From Myoxocephalus aenaeus (lineage: Eukaryota > Chordata > Actinopteri > Perciformes > Cottidae), in NCBI GenBank assembly GCA_038501785.1, contig JBAMJR010000188.1:443501-507500 (forward strand): a DNA stretch of 64,000 bases, read 5' to 3'. The notes beneath the pieces were generated by a model, which was given only the letters and a program-made list of their open reading frames with translations, made no database searches and was not told where the DNA came from. Shown one piece after another: positions 50,200 to 61,658 of the stretch. The first letter of the stretch is position 1. Every line of letters starts with the position of its first letter. Made by a program: the position numbers and the translations under genes.

Positions 50200-51050
50200 A
50201 GTAGTCCTGAGGACCTGAGGCCCAGCTACTCTTATGTTCTCGTTGAAGAGGTCCGACAGCAGTTAAAGCGCCTCTAGGCTAACAAGGCATGCCATCTTTT
50301 CTTTAGTAGCCTCATCAACCTGAGCCCTACGGCCCTGACGTCACACATAATGAACTGTTTTGAATAGGTTCTAGACAGGTCTCAAGATCACTTGCAATTT
50401 GCATACAGGAAGGTGGAAGTAAATGACATACTACTTTTTTATGCTTCACAGTATTTAAAACCATCTTGAAACAATGGCTAGCTCTTTTTGGATGGTGTTT
50501 TTTTTCCTCGACATTTCCAGTGCTTTTAATACAACCACACCTTTAGCTAAAAGATGAATTACTTTCAAACAGCACAATACAGCAAACGCTTTGGTCTTAG
50601 ATTTGACATTTGTCTCGACCTCAGTTTGTCAGGCTTGATAAAACATGTTTTTAAACTGTCTATATCTTGAGTAAAAGTGGAGTCCAGCAGGGCACGATTT
50701 TATCCCCCTTTTTATCCTCACTTTATACCACTGACTCCTGTGAAATCCAAAAGTTGCCGGAGAGACTTCCCCAAGTTAGTCTATTTGCCCAAGACAATAA
50801 CCTGACCCAGAAATGAGAGGTTGAATCATTTGTCAGCTGATTTCTATTTTGTATTAAATGTTGGAAAGACCAAATAGTTAAGTTATTGATTTCAGAAGGA
50901 AGAAAAGGGTCTACCTGGACAAGCAAATTAAACTGTAAAAAGAAACACTGATTCACGAAGGCTCAGTCAAGGTCATTCTTCTTGAGGAAGCTGAGATGCT
51001 TTGATATGCAAAAAGCTTCTTGCTTTGTTTTTATAATCAGGGAATCTTAG
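50200..51050 (+). pseudogene. Rex1/CR1-like LINE reverse transcriptase relic
   Basis: Translated words in shifting plus-strand frames follow the order of a reverse transcriptase: LTSHIMNCFE, LQFAYRKVEVND (fingers), FLDISSAFNT (motif A region), then VQQGTILSPFLSSLYT (motif B) and a later RLYFLRK-like segment. Several stops and frameshifts interrupt it, and parts of the fingers and palm are missing, so it is inactive. The FAYR...DISSAFNT and GTxLSPFLF pattern is that of the Rex1/CR1 group of fish LINEs, by recognition and not by search. Confidence 0.6.
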
Positions 51051-53539
51051 CTCGTGACTTGATTTCCTTGTAGAGAAGAGAACAAGGTCAAAGTTAAGTA
51101 GGGTTCTGTGTTTTTATTGCTTGGAAATCCTCTGTCCTCATTAGTTTTGCATGAAATGAGTTCACCTTGGCACAGGTGTGTGGAATAAGGCCTCCTGAAA
51201 GGGAGTGTGCATGAACTGGTCATTTCTTTTAATAATGTGTTAAGAACATTTCACTTCACACACTTCAATCTACCAGATACATCTGCCAGCAACACACGTT
51301 TGAATGTTTAATTCAAACACACCCCTCACATTCAAATACCTCCACCCTGAGCACCAGACTAAACCATGTATTTGAGTATCAAATGTCTTTTTTTCTCCCT
51401 CACCTTGTCTTCCTAAGGAGTGCATCTGTAAACTTATTCAATGCATCGACATCCTATTTGCCCCATCGACATCCTATTTACCCCAAAGAGTCCGGAAGTT
51501 AGCAACAGAAGAAGATTTTCAAACAGACACAACCGCGGGAGAAACTCAGGAGGAGCAGAGACTAAGGTATGTTAATGACATGTGGTTCAATTAAGTACTC
51601 ACTCTCTTAAACTTTAAATCTTGAAAGAAATTATTCGTTGTGTTTGTGCGTGTGATTTTGTGTGGTGAATGTAAACTCAGCTGTCATAACAAGCAGCAGG
51701 AGAGCACCTTGTTAACCTCTTGGTATACTGCATGCTCAAAACATCATAGCATTGTTTATTAAGGCTGCTCACATAGCATTTATCTTTTTATTTACAGGCC
51801 AAAGAAAAGGACCCTCAAGAATTTTCCAAACAGCACTTCGAACAGGTAAGATGTATTCCAAAGAATTTAACATAAAGACAGGAAATTTGTGCAATAGAAT
51901 TAGGCATGTTTTTGTAAATGAGAGTAGAGTTATTAAAAACCATTTTAATTCTTTAAGGTAGCAAAGATGTCTCGTAAAAGACCTTTCCCATGCCCAGGAC
52001 AAAAGGGAAGTCTATTATATTATTTAAAGAACCAGCCAAGTCAGAAAAGACAGACAAACACACTGTCAGAACAGCCAGACCAAATTATAGAAACAACAGG
52101 GCAACAGACAGAGGAGCAACACACAGGACAGAGAGAGCCGGAGACGGGACAGAGAGAGCAACAGACAGGACAAACTGACAAACAAGTAGAGGAGCAACAG
52201 ACAGGAGCGATAGAAGCACATGCAGAAGAGCAACAGACAGGACAAATAGAACAACCAACAGTGCAGATGGAAGAAGACACAGAGGGACAGACAGAAGAGA
52301 CTCCCCTAATCCAACAACAGGGCCAGAAGAGGCGTGCTCTGGCTGGAGCAGCAACATATAGAACCCTTTTTCAAAATGAGTGGACCTCTACATGGCCATT
52401 TATTACAAGAGGGAGCCTCAACACGCACTACTTGTGTGCAGTCTGCCGTATTGAGAACTCATGTTGCCACCAGGGTGTAGTGCGCCACATAAAAACTAAA
52501 GGCCACCAAGACAAGCAACGAGCTCTTCAGTCCACAGCCACAATATGCAATGCCCGTTCCCTCTGTTGGAGGGATGTCTGCACAAGAGGTTAAGGTATGA
52601 TGTGTGTAATAGTCCTGTCAAGGTTCAGTCAAGAGTTTTGTGTTCTAGTTGAATACGGTAAATTCATGGTTGATAGTTTTGACTAATTTGTCATTATAGG
52701 AGCGCAAAAGATGAACCCGCTTACTGTCCGGGTCTTCATGGGAGGCAAAGTTGTCCACCAATTTTTGAGCATGTGCACAACAAGTGGGAAGACATGTGGA
52801 ACAGCAAGCGAAATCTTCGCCAAAATTAACTCCACCCTAGAGGAGCATAGTATCCCTTGGGAGAACTGCGTTGCTCTCTCAGTTGACAATGCAGCTGTGA
52901 ATATCGGACTACGCAATTCAATCGCCTCGAAGGTGCTCCAGAAACACCCCAACACCTATATTCATGGCTGTCCTTGTCATGTGGCACATAACACTGCCAA
53001 AGCTGCAGGAGGGGGATTTTTTTAAGTGAGTTAAGGCCTGATTTATCTCAACATGTAACTTTATATTTGTATCCTAATTACATGCATTGACTGAATGTTA
53101 TGATTTGATTAATGCATTGCAGGTGTCTGGTTTTGATTTGGAGGACATGGTAGTGGACATCGGTTACTGGTTCAAAGGTAGCACAAATCGGAAAGGATAC
53201 CTGACAGGTATGCATGTTTGATACTATTAAGTGTAATATTGAAATGCAGAGCTTAAGAAAAGATATGATATGGAATTAAATGTTTGAAACAGAGTTTTGT
53301 GAGCTGCATGAAGCTGAGTACATGGAGGTCCTCCTGCACAGCTCAGTTCGTTGGCTAAGCCTTGAACGTTGTGTGACCAGAATCCTGAGGCTTTACGAAC
53401 CTCTTGTGAGCTACTTCAAATCTGCAAGTATGGTCATCAATTTTCAATTTCATTATGCAGCAACTACATGGATTGTTTGTAACGGTTCGATGGACCAGGA
53501 CCCAGAAGCACGACTCTCGAAACAGTGGTAGCAAATAAG

Positions 53540-56488
53540 TAGTGTTGTTACGAGATGTGCCGACGCTTCGAAGCGTGTGTCGAGTAATGGAGGGGGCGTT
53601 TCCTCGAAGCGCGTATCGAGGCTTGCTTCATGTAGGGGAGGAGCCAAAAATGATGACGTCCGAAGCCTCGCTACCCGGCTGTACCACGTGACTGCTTCGG
53701 CAAGCGGTTCAGATTTTGCCGGGAGGTTTGACAGCAATATAAACCCCTCAGGCTCCATTCAAAATGTGTGTTGTTGGTTGAGAGTTTTGCGAGAGAGAGA
53801 CAGTTCGGAGAGTTTGGAGAGAGAGATAGTTTGGAGAGTTAGGAGAGTGAGGTGAGAAGGATAGGTGATAAGATGGAGCCAGCTAGGAAGAGGAGGATTT
53901 CCCCTGTGTGGGAACACTTTGATTTGATAACTCCTAATAAGGTAAGCTAAATCTAACTCTATTTCAGACTCATTAGGTTTGCTTATCAAGAACGGTATTT
54001 TTCACAGTTTCTTATTTTATTTAAAGGTGCGGTGTTTATCGTGCTCCAGGGAGTTGGGGTACAATAACAACACCTCATCCATGCTAAGGCATTACCGTGC
54101 CTTGCATGAGAATGAGGAGGAAACTGGAGCTTCACCCAGCCATGGTAAGTCATTACAATAATACAAATGCACCATCACAATTTGTCCCTGTTCACTTTTG
54201 TTTATTGTGCAAATAAAGACAGGTAACAGACACTGTATGTATTCTCTTTTAACCAGCCACCAGAAAACAAGAGCTGGATGAAGCCCTCGTCTCCATGATA
54301 GTGAAGGACACACAGCCTTTCACTGTTGTGGATGATGTTGGATTCAGGGCATTTGTGTCCAAACTGGATCCTAATTATGTTATCCCTACAAGGCAGGTGT
54401 GTATGGGTGGGTGCATGCATGAAACAAGAGTACTTTATTGTGTCTCACAGTTCAGCACTATATATTTTTTCTTTTAGGCTCTGAAGGCCATGGTGGAGGC
54501 CAAGTATGAGTTGGCTAAGGAGAAGGCTAAGGCTAAAATGGAAACGGTGGTTGCTGTTAGCCTTACATCTGACATGTGGACATCCATCAATATGGATGCC
54601 TACCTGGCAGTAACATGCCATTTTGTGGGTGAGAATACCAAGCTCAGTTCAGTGCTGTTAGGAGTGCAGGCATTCCCCCAATCACACACTGCTGAAAATA
54701 TAGCTTGTGTGAAAGCCTCCTTGATGGAGGAATGGGGAATCACTAATAAGGTGACATGCATGGTCACTGATGGTGCTCCCAATATGGTTGCCTGTGTGAG
54801 AGAGTTGAAGCTTCGGCACCATATTTGTATTGCGCACACACTCAATCTGATCGTGAAGAAGGCACTTGACCAGCAGCCTGTGCTCTCTGACATCCGGGCC
54901 AAAGCACGGAAGCTGGTTGGCTTCTTTAGAAGCAGCACCACTGCTAAGGTATGCTCTTTCCTTTTATTCCAATTTCTAATAACACCAATAGTTTGTCTGT
55001 GTTCCTACTGCAGTCATTTAATGGCCTACTCATTTGTATCTTTAAAGGAGAAGCTTACACAAGTGCAACTTCATCTGGGGATGGCTAACATGAAGCTTAT
55101 GCAAGAAGTGGAGACCAGATGGAACAGCACGTATTTGATGCTCCAACGTTTGATGGAGCAAAGGGAGCCAGTAGGAGCAGCGTTAGCTGGTTTACAACAT
55201 GACGTCCCCTTCCTAACAGCAGAAGAATTCAACATTGTTGGGGCGTGCCTGTCTTTGCTGTCTCCCTTCTTTGATGCCACTGTAGAGCTGTCGGCAGAGG
55301 AAAATGTGTCTGCCTCCAAAGTTGTTCCCCTCGTGAAGATGCTGGAGCACACCCTTCAGGAGGAAATGACAAAGCCAGCACCTGCAGCCGCATTGGAAAT
55401 GGGAAACCAGCTCATCAGGCAACTCCGGGAGAAGCTGTACACTTTGCAGTTAATGAGCATAATGTCTCTTGCTACCCTCCTGGACCCCCGATTTAAGGTA
55501 ATAGGATTTTTTAGCCAAACAAAAGCAAACGAAGCAATCAAACGACTGACCTCCGAGTGTGCCGCCATAATACGGTCAACACAAAGCAGAGAGGAAATCC
55601 CCCAGGCTTCCACCTCTCATGATGTCACAGGAGGTAATCTATTATTTTACATTTTGAGATTAATTATTCCAATGAAAACACTTCATAACATGATCTGTGG
55701 TTTCTTCTTAGGTAGCAAACTGTGGCATCGTTTGGACACCAGCGTCATGGAGGCACAGAAAACTCAAAATGTAACAGCAGATGCCACTGTGGAGGTCCAG
55801 CGCTACCTATCTGAGCCAAATATAAGCAGGCTGGAAAACCCTCTGGTGTACTGGGAGAGGCAAAAATTTCTTTATCGACATTTATATAGACTAGCTCTTG
55901 CGTTTTTGTGCACGCCAGCGTCTTCTGTACCCTGTGAAAGGGTGTTTTCAAAGGCCGGAGAGGTTGTGTCCAAAAAAAGGAATCGTTTAAAACCAAAAAC
56001 TGTTGAGAAACTGTTATTTCTGAATAAAAATGAATAAAATGTCCCCTGTCCTGTACATCACTGTCCAAGTTCCACAAGCATATTCAGTCCTCTCTTCCTA
56101 GTTCCACAAGCACTTTCACTGTCCTGCCTGCTTAAGCCCATGCCATTTCCCTAAAGTGACATAATAACACCACCTGCCTTACCATACGACACTACCATTT
56201 TGGGAAAATGTTCACACACAGGATACATTCAAAACCTATTTTATTATGCACATATGTGATCATTTATTTACAGAAATTATTTGGGCATACATTTTTGTAA
56301 TTCAGTCATTCCCAACAGCCATAACAATTCAATGCATCACATTGTGGTTCAGATACAGCTGCCTGTGATTATACTTTTGGCCACTAGGTGGTGTCGTGTG
56401 CACATGAAGCTTCGAGTAATGAACCCTTTCTCGAACCAATTGGCTGAAGTGGTTCGATGCCTCATGAGGCTTCATCTCGCCATCACTA
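53540..56488 (+). mobile_element. Complete 2949-bp hAT transposon
   Basis: A perfect 8-bp target duplication CAAATAAG lies at 53532-53539 and 56489-56496. The left end reads TAGTGTTGTTACGAGATG and the right end, read inward, TAGTGATGGCGAGATGAA: identical TAGTG tips and a shared CGAGATG word. TAGTG fits the hAT tip consensus. Subterminal regions repeat CTTCGAAG/TCGAG motifs; TCGAGTAATG occurs at 53580 and 56412, and the palindrome GCTTCGAAGC at 53565. Inside lies one uninterrupted spliced transposase gene in the same orientation. The perfect duplication, intact ends and open coding frame point to a young copy. Confidence 0.95.
53873..56037 (+). CDS. hAT transposase with BED zinc finger (ZBED-like)
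   Basis: Six exons (53873-53941, 54027-54144, 54257-54396, 54478-54948, 55048-55633, 55712-56037) sum to 1710 bases, 569 residues plus TAA. All junctions are GT/AG. The introns at 54949-55047 (99 bp) and 55634-55711 (78 bp) are also open in frame, so retention would still give a protein. Residues 10-50 form a BED finger: WEHF, then C26, C29, H45, H50, the DNA-binding part that recognises transposon ends. The RNase-H-like core shows D141 in LTSDMWTS, D207 in VTDGAPNM and C226/H229 in CIAHTLNL. The C-terminal dimerisation region holds E537 in SVPCERVFSKAG, matching the third catalytic acid of hAT enzymes. Expected activity is cut-and-paste transposition in the nucleus. No stop or frameshift was seen; catalytic competence is inferred. 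A host-adopted ZBED gene is the alternative, but flanking duplications argue for a mobile copy. Confidence 0.93.
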
Positions 56489-57665
56489 CAAATAAGAGTC
56501 CTTTACTCGCAGGAACAAAAGAGGCAGAAACAGGTAGACACAAAACAATGCTGGAGAGCTTGGTCGGAAACACACAAGACCATCTGGCAGGGGACAAGTG
56601 CAAGTGAGGGGACCTAAGTAGTGAAGACTAATGAGGGAATGTGCTACAGGTGAGACGGGCATGGAACAGGTGAATGGAATGAGGGCTGACGAGGAGGGAG
56701 TGACTGACAGAACGAGGGGGGCGTGGAGCAAGATCTGAAATGACAGGACAGTTAGTAAACAGACAGGATGAAAACAACTAGCAGTGAAATGTGTGGAGCT
56801 GAACCGTGACATTATTAGTCACATACTTATTGACAACCTCTTGTTTTGTGTTATTTATTAATTGATTCAAGATGAAAATCAGGCCAGATTCAAGAGGCTT
56901 GTGCAGGAATTTACTGACCTGCTGTTCTACTAAGCCACCGTACCAACCTTCACTGACTTCAACTTGCTTCTCCAGAGACAGCAGTCAGCCATATATTTGT
57001 TACATGATGAGGTGGGTTTGGATCTTGCTGTTTTTCCCTTCTGTGTTTCTTGCTGATATCTGCAGGGATCTAATACTATTTCTGTAAATGTCTGTCATAG
57101 ATGCTGAAATTCGTACGCAAGCTGTGTTAAAAATGTATGGTTCCAGCAGCTCTGCAAGGCCATGAGGACCCTTGTGCAATGAAGAGAAGGCAAACCATTT
57201 GCCAGGTTAGTGTTTGACTATTATTATGATCATACACTGTGATATGTTATAGATACAATGTGATATTTAGCCTTGTACCTAGCCTTTTGCCACTTCATGA
57301 GTAGAAACCTAAGGTTTGTGGTAGTCCTCCCAACAATGAGCTTCTGGTTGGATTTCTTGCCCTATGTGTCAAGCTGATATTGCTGCATCAGTATGTTAAA
57401 CCATTTATGTTAACCTGATATGCTGTATCTGTACAGGGAAAAAGTTGAACATTGGGTTCACAACCAGGGCTAAACTTACCAGATAGTAAGTGCTGTGGGC
57501 TATGCACTTAGGAAGCTGCCACTGGAAGAGCCAGTGATCAAACACTAAACATTTGTAGATGTGTGGCAGAGGGCTGAAAGTGGCATTGAAGATGTCCTTT
57601 ACTTTGTTGAAAGGTTCGTTTTTTTCTTTAATTATTGTCTACCATCTTAGCTAAAATGCTTATGA

Positions 57666-57757
57666 TTCAATTCAATTCAGTTTATTTTATATAGCCCAAC
57701 ATCACAAATACAAGTTTGCCTCGGAGGGCTTTACAATCTGTACACATAACATCCCTG
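57666..57757 (-). repeat. LINE-2-tailed fragment in relic intron
   Basis: The inverted tail TTCAATTCAATTCAG is followed by 'cctcggagggctttacaatc', the reverse complement of the tails at 23890 and 34146. It sits in an intron of the outer hAT-like relic. Confidence 0.85.
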
Positions 57758-58509
57758 AGGTATGTTCACTCTTAAACTGCACATGAGTTATTCTTATATG
57801 GCTTTTCCTTAAAGATGTGTATGAACTGCTGCTGGTTGATGACAATATACCTATAACTAAACAACCTGTAACTCTACTTTCATAAATAGGTTCCCCCATC
57901 TCCTCCCATACCATGGGCCAGAGGAGCATGACCACCTGGGTAAGGTGTTTTTAAATTATCAGACAATGCCAACAACCTCCCTTCAGGAAGAAATGGATAT
58001 GGAAAGCTTCTGGGCTGGAATGGCAACACGGAAACATAAGGTATACTTTTTTTTTTGGCAGGTGTGACTTGACTACATCTGTTGCTTTTATTGATGCATG
58101 CATATATTGTGTCATACATGATGCAAACTATGCATGTTGTATCTGAAGTTTGTTACAGTATACTTACAGTATTAATCAAAACAAAATATGGTATGTTTTT
58201 CCATTTTGTTCTTGGTTCATTTTCAATAGGTGACAGGAGCCAAAGAATTTCAGAGGCTTGCTGCCGTCGCCAAGCTGGTCCTGGTGTTGCCCCATTCAAA
58301 TGCTGATGCTGAGAGGGTGTTTTCAGTTGTGGGACTGAATAAAACAAAGACCAGAAATAGCCTGGCATTGGATGGCACCCTGTCCTCCATCATGGCCATA
58401 AAGATGGCCGACCTGGAGCCCTGCTTCAGATGGGAGCCCCCCTCAGCGGTCATCAAGGCCTCCAAGAAGGCCACAGGCCAGTACAACCTTGCCCACAAAT
58501 CTTAAAAAA

Positions 58510-59120
58510 TTACTAACCAGCTTCTGATCTCCTTCTAATACCTAATTTTTTTGTTATTTTATTTATGTGTTGATCCATTGTTTTACTTTAAAAGGCTACT
58601 GTTTAAGCACTTTAAGCACTTTATTTGTTGCACTTTTTTGTTTGATAATGAAAAATATTTTTCCCTAACTAATCTTGTGTCATTTTTTGCTGAACATAAA
58701 TCATTAAGTGCTCTTAAGAATACAATTATTAACAATATAGGTTAGGTTTCAGTTAAGAATTAGTTGAATACCATTGTAATCAAAATGTCAATCAACCTAC
58801 CTTGGTCAAATCTTAAACACAGGTCTATTAATTAGGCTATATTGTGGTACATAGACGTACATAGTACATAGTCATTGAGGCACAACAATAGTTTTCTGGT
58901 TGAATGTTCAGCTCAAGTCTAGAAGGCCCTACAAGTCATGAGCAGATGAACATGAATCTGAATAAGTTCAGGTATTGCACATCTTTAGTAGCCTGACGAT
59001 GTCATTCTCATAATTCTAGTCAGAATATGAGTCTGATACTGCTCCATTGGGTTGTGATTATGGGGCGTTTCAACCGACCGAGAAAAAAAAAAATGCCTCT
59101 TCGCTTAATTGGATAGACCT
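58510..59120. other. Left part of a dispersed repeat; no gene
   Basis: A/T-rich DNA after the hAT-like relic. The stretch 58980-59117 ('gatgtcattctcataattct', 'ggggcgtttcaaccgaccga') continues at 60297 beyond the hAT insertion and belongs with the helicase-containing repeat there. Confidence 0.5.
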
Positions 59121-59125
59121 ACATC

Positions 59126-60288
59126 CAATGTTCCCTCTAATTTTTTTCATCACTGAGCAATTTTTTTCTTTTTCTGAGCGCACATTTCAGCACTTTGAGC
59201 AATTCGCAACCACGCGACCTGCCGAAAATCACCACAAGCCTGCGTTAGCCATAGGGGATTCAAAGAGATGACAGCAAATGCATCAATATGTATACAAGGT
59301 TGATATTTATTCAATATCCTTTATAATGGCTGGACTTTGGGAACATTTTAATGATGGTGTTTTACCAGTCAGTTTAGTTGAACTTAAAGGATCTTTGTTG
59401 AACTTCAATAAGGAGAGGTTATGACTGGTTCACTGGTTATGACTGATAATGATATATATAAAAAATAAAAATATCAAAGGTGTTTAGTCATTTTTCAGCA
59501 GGTACAACATTTAAGTGGAACTTCATTGAAAGAAAAATGCTAATGCAGTGCTTAACAATAATTATAGGCCTATTAAATTGACATGGTGTCATTTTTCCTA
59601 AAGGTAGCCTATATAAACAATTGAATAACTGGAGTGGTTTGCAACAAACTAGGCTACAAAACATGTCACTTGAATGTCATTGAGGGAGATAGGCCTATCT
59701 GTCTTTTGCCTCCGAGCAGAATTTGCAGATCACGCCACTCCTTTCTTCATATTTAAATATGTCTGAAGGTTTCATCCTACCTGTGTCAGTTTGGACTATT
59801 TCATCTAGCCACTCATGTTTGAATGTTAATCAGACCTTTTTCTGGGGCACCTGCTCTGCCTTTCTTTTCGCCATGGTAGCCTATAACTGCTGGAGCAGGG
59901 CCCGCCAAGAGTAGCCTAAACAGCGCCGGCCCTAGCTCATGTGGCGCTCTAGGCGAGCTTCACTCCTGGCGCCCGGAGGAGGACAGCGGGGGTGGGGGGT
60001 GCTAACGGAGGCAGAGCGCTAGCAGAGGTACAAAGCGCTACCGGATGTACAGAGAGCGCATGTCGAGAAACGGGACGCTGATTGGCCAAGAAGACTCGAC
60101 ACGTCACATCAAAGATCTTCTATTGCGGAGATGGCTCACTCTTAGAAGCACTGGCGCAAAAAAGATTTTTAACCCCTGAAAAAAAATTGTTTGTGCGGTC
60201 TGAAAAATGTGCGCGGCCTGAAAAATCTATTGCGCGGCCACTTCGACTGGCCTGCGTGGCACACGCGCGCAGCTTAGAGGGAACACTG
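59126..60288. mobile_element. 1163-bp non-autonomous hAT element, second family
   Basis: The ends read inward are CAATGTTCCCTCTAA and CAGTGTTCCCTCTAA, and the 8-bp duplication CCTACATC is perfect at 59118-59125 and 60289-60296. CAGTG tips with TTCCCTCTAA suggest the Tip100/Charlie-like branch of hAT. There is no transposase frame. The segment 59930-60130 includes a promoter-like block shared with the other hAT element at 46909-47578. Confidence 0.93.
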
Positions 60289-60299
60289 CCTACATCCAA

Positions 60300-60518
60300 T
60301 CAGAGCAACGTAGTCATCATCGGGGCCAGCTGATGAATTAAACTTTTACCGAATCCCGTAGGAAGGACGGCAAAAACATCTTTTCGATCGACAAATGCCT
60401 TGATCGCGTTTCTCTGTTCCTCTTTCAAAATTAATGCGCTGTTGATGTCTTCTAAAACATCTCTATCTACACATCTCAGCTCTCCAGCGGCAGCCATGTT
60501 TGTTGAAAACAAATTCAA
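60300..60518 (-). pseudogene. RecQ-like helicase N-terminal exon, truncated
   Basis: The frame from 60518 (or the internal ATG of MAAAGELRC at 60497) reads a short acidic leader, then LKEEQRNAIKAFVDRKDVFA and VLPTGFGKSLIHQLAP. The Q-containing segment followed by the Walker A variant TGFGKS is the RecQ helicase motif 0/I pattern. The frame stops 6 residues after HQLAP, where a family member would continue into motif Ia, and a hAT element lies just beyond. Upstream on the minus strand are a CCAAT box, a GGGCGGGC box and TTTATACT (60570-60600), so a promoter plus first exon seem to have been copied into a dispersed repeat. There is no helicase core here and it cannot be functional as it stands. 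Confidence 0.6.
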
Positions 60519-60599
60519 CCCAAGCGCTCTTTGGTGACGTGGTTGATTACGTTACTGTCATCTGTCCATCATAGTATAAAGCCCGCCCTGACAATTTGA

Positions 60600-61315
60600 T
60601 TGGTCCGAACAATTTTTGATTTTGGATAATTTCTCCCCAACGGAGCAGTGCCAGACCGAACTTCCAGACCTCAAATGTTGTGGGCGGGGCTAAGTTTGGC
60701 TGGTACCATGCTACATCTTTAGCATACCACCCAAAAATCCACTAGAATGCATGAAATAACATCTACTTAAACCAAAATGTCCTGGGGGTGGACCATCAGC
60801 TATGTCCTTGCTTCACAGAATGTAACCAATGTTGTCCAGTAGGCCGCCCCTATCAACAACTTTGGGCCCCACAAACCACCAGAATGCAGGGTACAACATG
60901 GGTACAACGCCAAATTAATTCCAATTTCCTGATATTTGAGCCACCAACGTGTGTGGCTGTGTGCGCGGCAAAACTTTGGTCACCCCCGACAAAATCTCAC
61001 TCCAAGGTTTTTTGAAACGTTGGCAGCTCTGTATACAGTCTGTGAGACGGGCAATCGGCTGCGCCTGTGGTGTTCAATGTCCGCAGCTCGAGAAGCTCTC
61101 GTAAATAAATGATTCCTTGTTGGCAGAATCGATAACAGGAAGTCTTGATGATGTGAGAACGGATCTTGACGATCTGGAAGAACTCTCTCCCTAGAAAACT
61201 AATATAACTAATATCGCTCCTTCATCAATGAGGAAGGGAGCTGACTTTTTTTGTCCGGTGGGAGTGGCCAGCTTATCCAATGAAACAGGTGTAAATATGA
61301 ACGGGACAGCACTTT
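60600..61315. other. No gene seen
   Basis: Apart from the presumed upstream part of the helicase repeat, the sequence shows no exon or family I recognise. Confidence 0.4.
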
Positions 61316-61319
61316 ATCA

Positions 61320-61530
61320 GGTGGCTGTAGCTCAGGGGGATGAGTGGTTGTCCTGCAACCACAAGGTAGCCGGCTCGATCCCCAGTCCCCCCATAGCTCA
61401 CATGTCAAAGTGTCCCTGAGCAAGACACCGAACCCCCAACCGCCCCACAGGACCGCCCCCCATCCAGGGATGGGCCAAATGCAGAGAAGAATTTTCCCAA
61501 GGGGATTAATAAAGTGCATGTTACTTTTTT
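61320..61530 (+). mobile_element. tRNA-derived SINE
   Basis: The head carries an A box (TAGCTCAGGGGGATGAGTGG from 61328) and a B box (GGCTCGATCCC at 61372-61382), i.e. an internal RNA polymerase III promoter. The body includes 'ccctgagcaagacaccgaac', and the tail 'ggggattaataaagtgcatg' is typical of LINE-dependent teleost SINEs. It is not a functional tRNA gene because the acceptor and anticodon arms do not close. Confidence 0.88.
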
Positions 61531-61604
61531 TTCTTTTCTTTGCTGCAACATATCACGTGACGACATAAAACAATATTGTGTACAATTGTGTATTTATTTT
61601 ATAC

Positions 61605-61658
61605 AGGAAGACGTTCAAATCAGTGAATAAAAGTATTCACTGATTTGAACGTCTTCCT
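61605..61658. repeat. Perfect 25-bp hairpin
   Basis: Arms of 25 bases beginning AGGAAGACGTTCAAATCAGT are exactly complementary around the loop AAAG. Confidence 0.97.

Larger units (their letters stand above)
53478..56811 (-). mobile_element. LTR-like or MITE-like element split by a hAT insertion
   Basis: Pieces 53478-53539 and 56497-56811 rejoin to a 377-bp element. On the minus strand it begins TGTCACGGTTC and ends GAACCGTTACA, giving TG...CA termini and an 11-base imperfect inverted repeat. Flanks TTGTT and TTATT could be a decayed 5-bp duplication. The minus strand is pyrimidine-rich with an AGTAAA signal near the hAT insertion point, which resembles a solo LTR. The long inverted repeat would fit a DNA element equally well. 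It has no coding capacity. Confidence 0.6.
51500..58505 (+). pseudogene. hAT-like transposase gene relic, multi-exon
   Basis: A 5' leader exon ends at the donor near 51566, and a second small exon lies at about 51799-51845. The coding start is ATG at 51967: a basic region, a Q/E/G-rich repeated segment (EEQQTGQ-like units), then a zinc-finger-like part (YLCAVC...HIKTKGHQ). Later exons are 52700-53024 (MNPLTVRVF, SVDNAAVNIGLRNSI, HGCPCHVAHNT), a short one near 53123-53207, 53280-53430 (SVRWLSLERC), 56872-57011, 57101-57205, about 57437-57610, 57890-58040 and 58230-58505. The last encodes the hAT dimerisation motif LVLPHSNADAERVFSVV. Damage: a one-base frame change near 52549, an apparently missing catalytic exon before 52700, stops TAA at 56931 and 57128, and a later frame change. 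Two younger elements occupy the intron after 53430. Termini were not found. Confidence 0.75.

Noticed and set aside
55014..55047. Alternative acceptor (TACTGCAG) at 55013 in the hAT transposase
   Set aside because: It shifts the frame and soon meets a stop, whereas the acceptor at 55047 keeps the frame.
61328..61400. Possible tRNA gene
   Set aside because: A and B boxes are present but the cloverleaf does not close and a SINE body follows.
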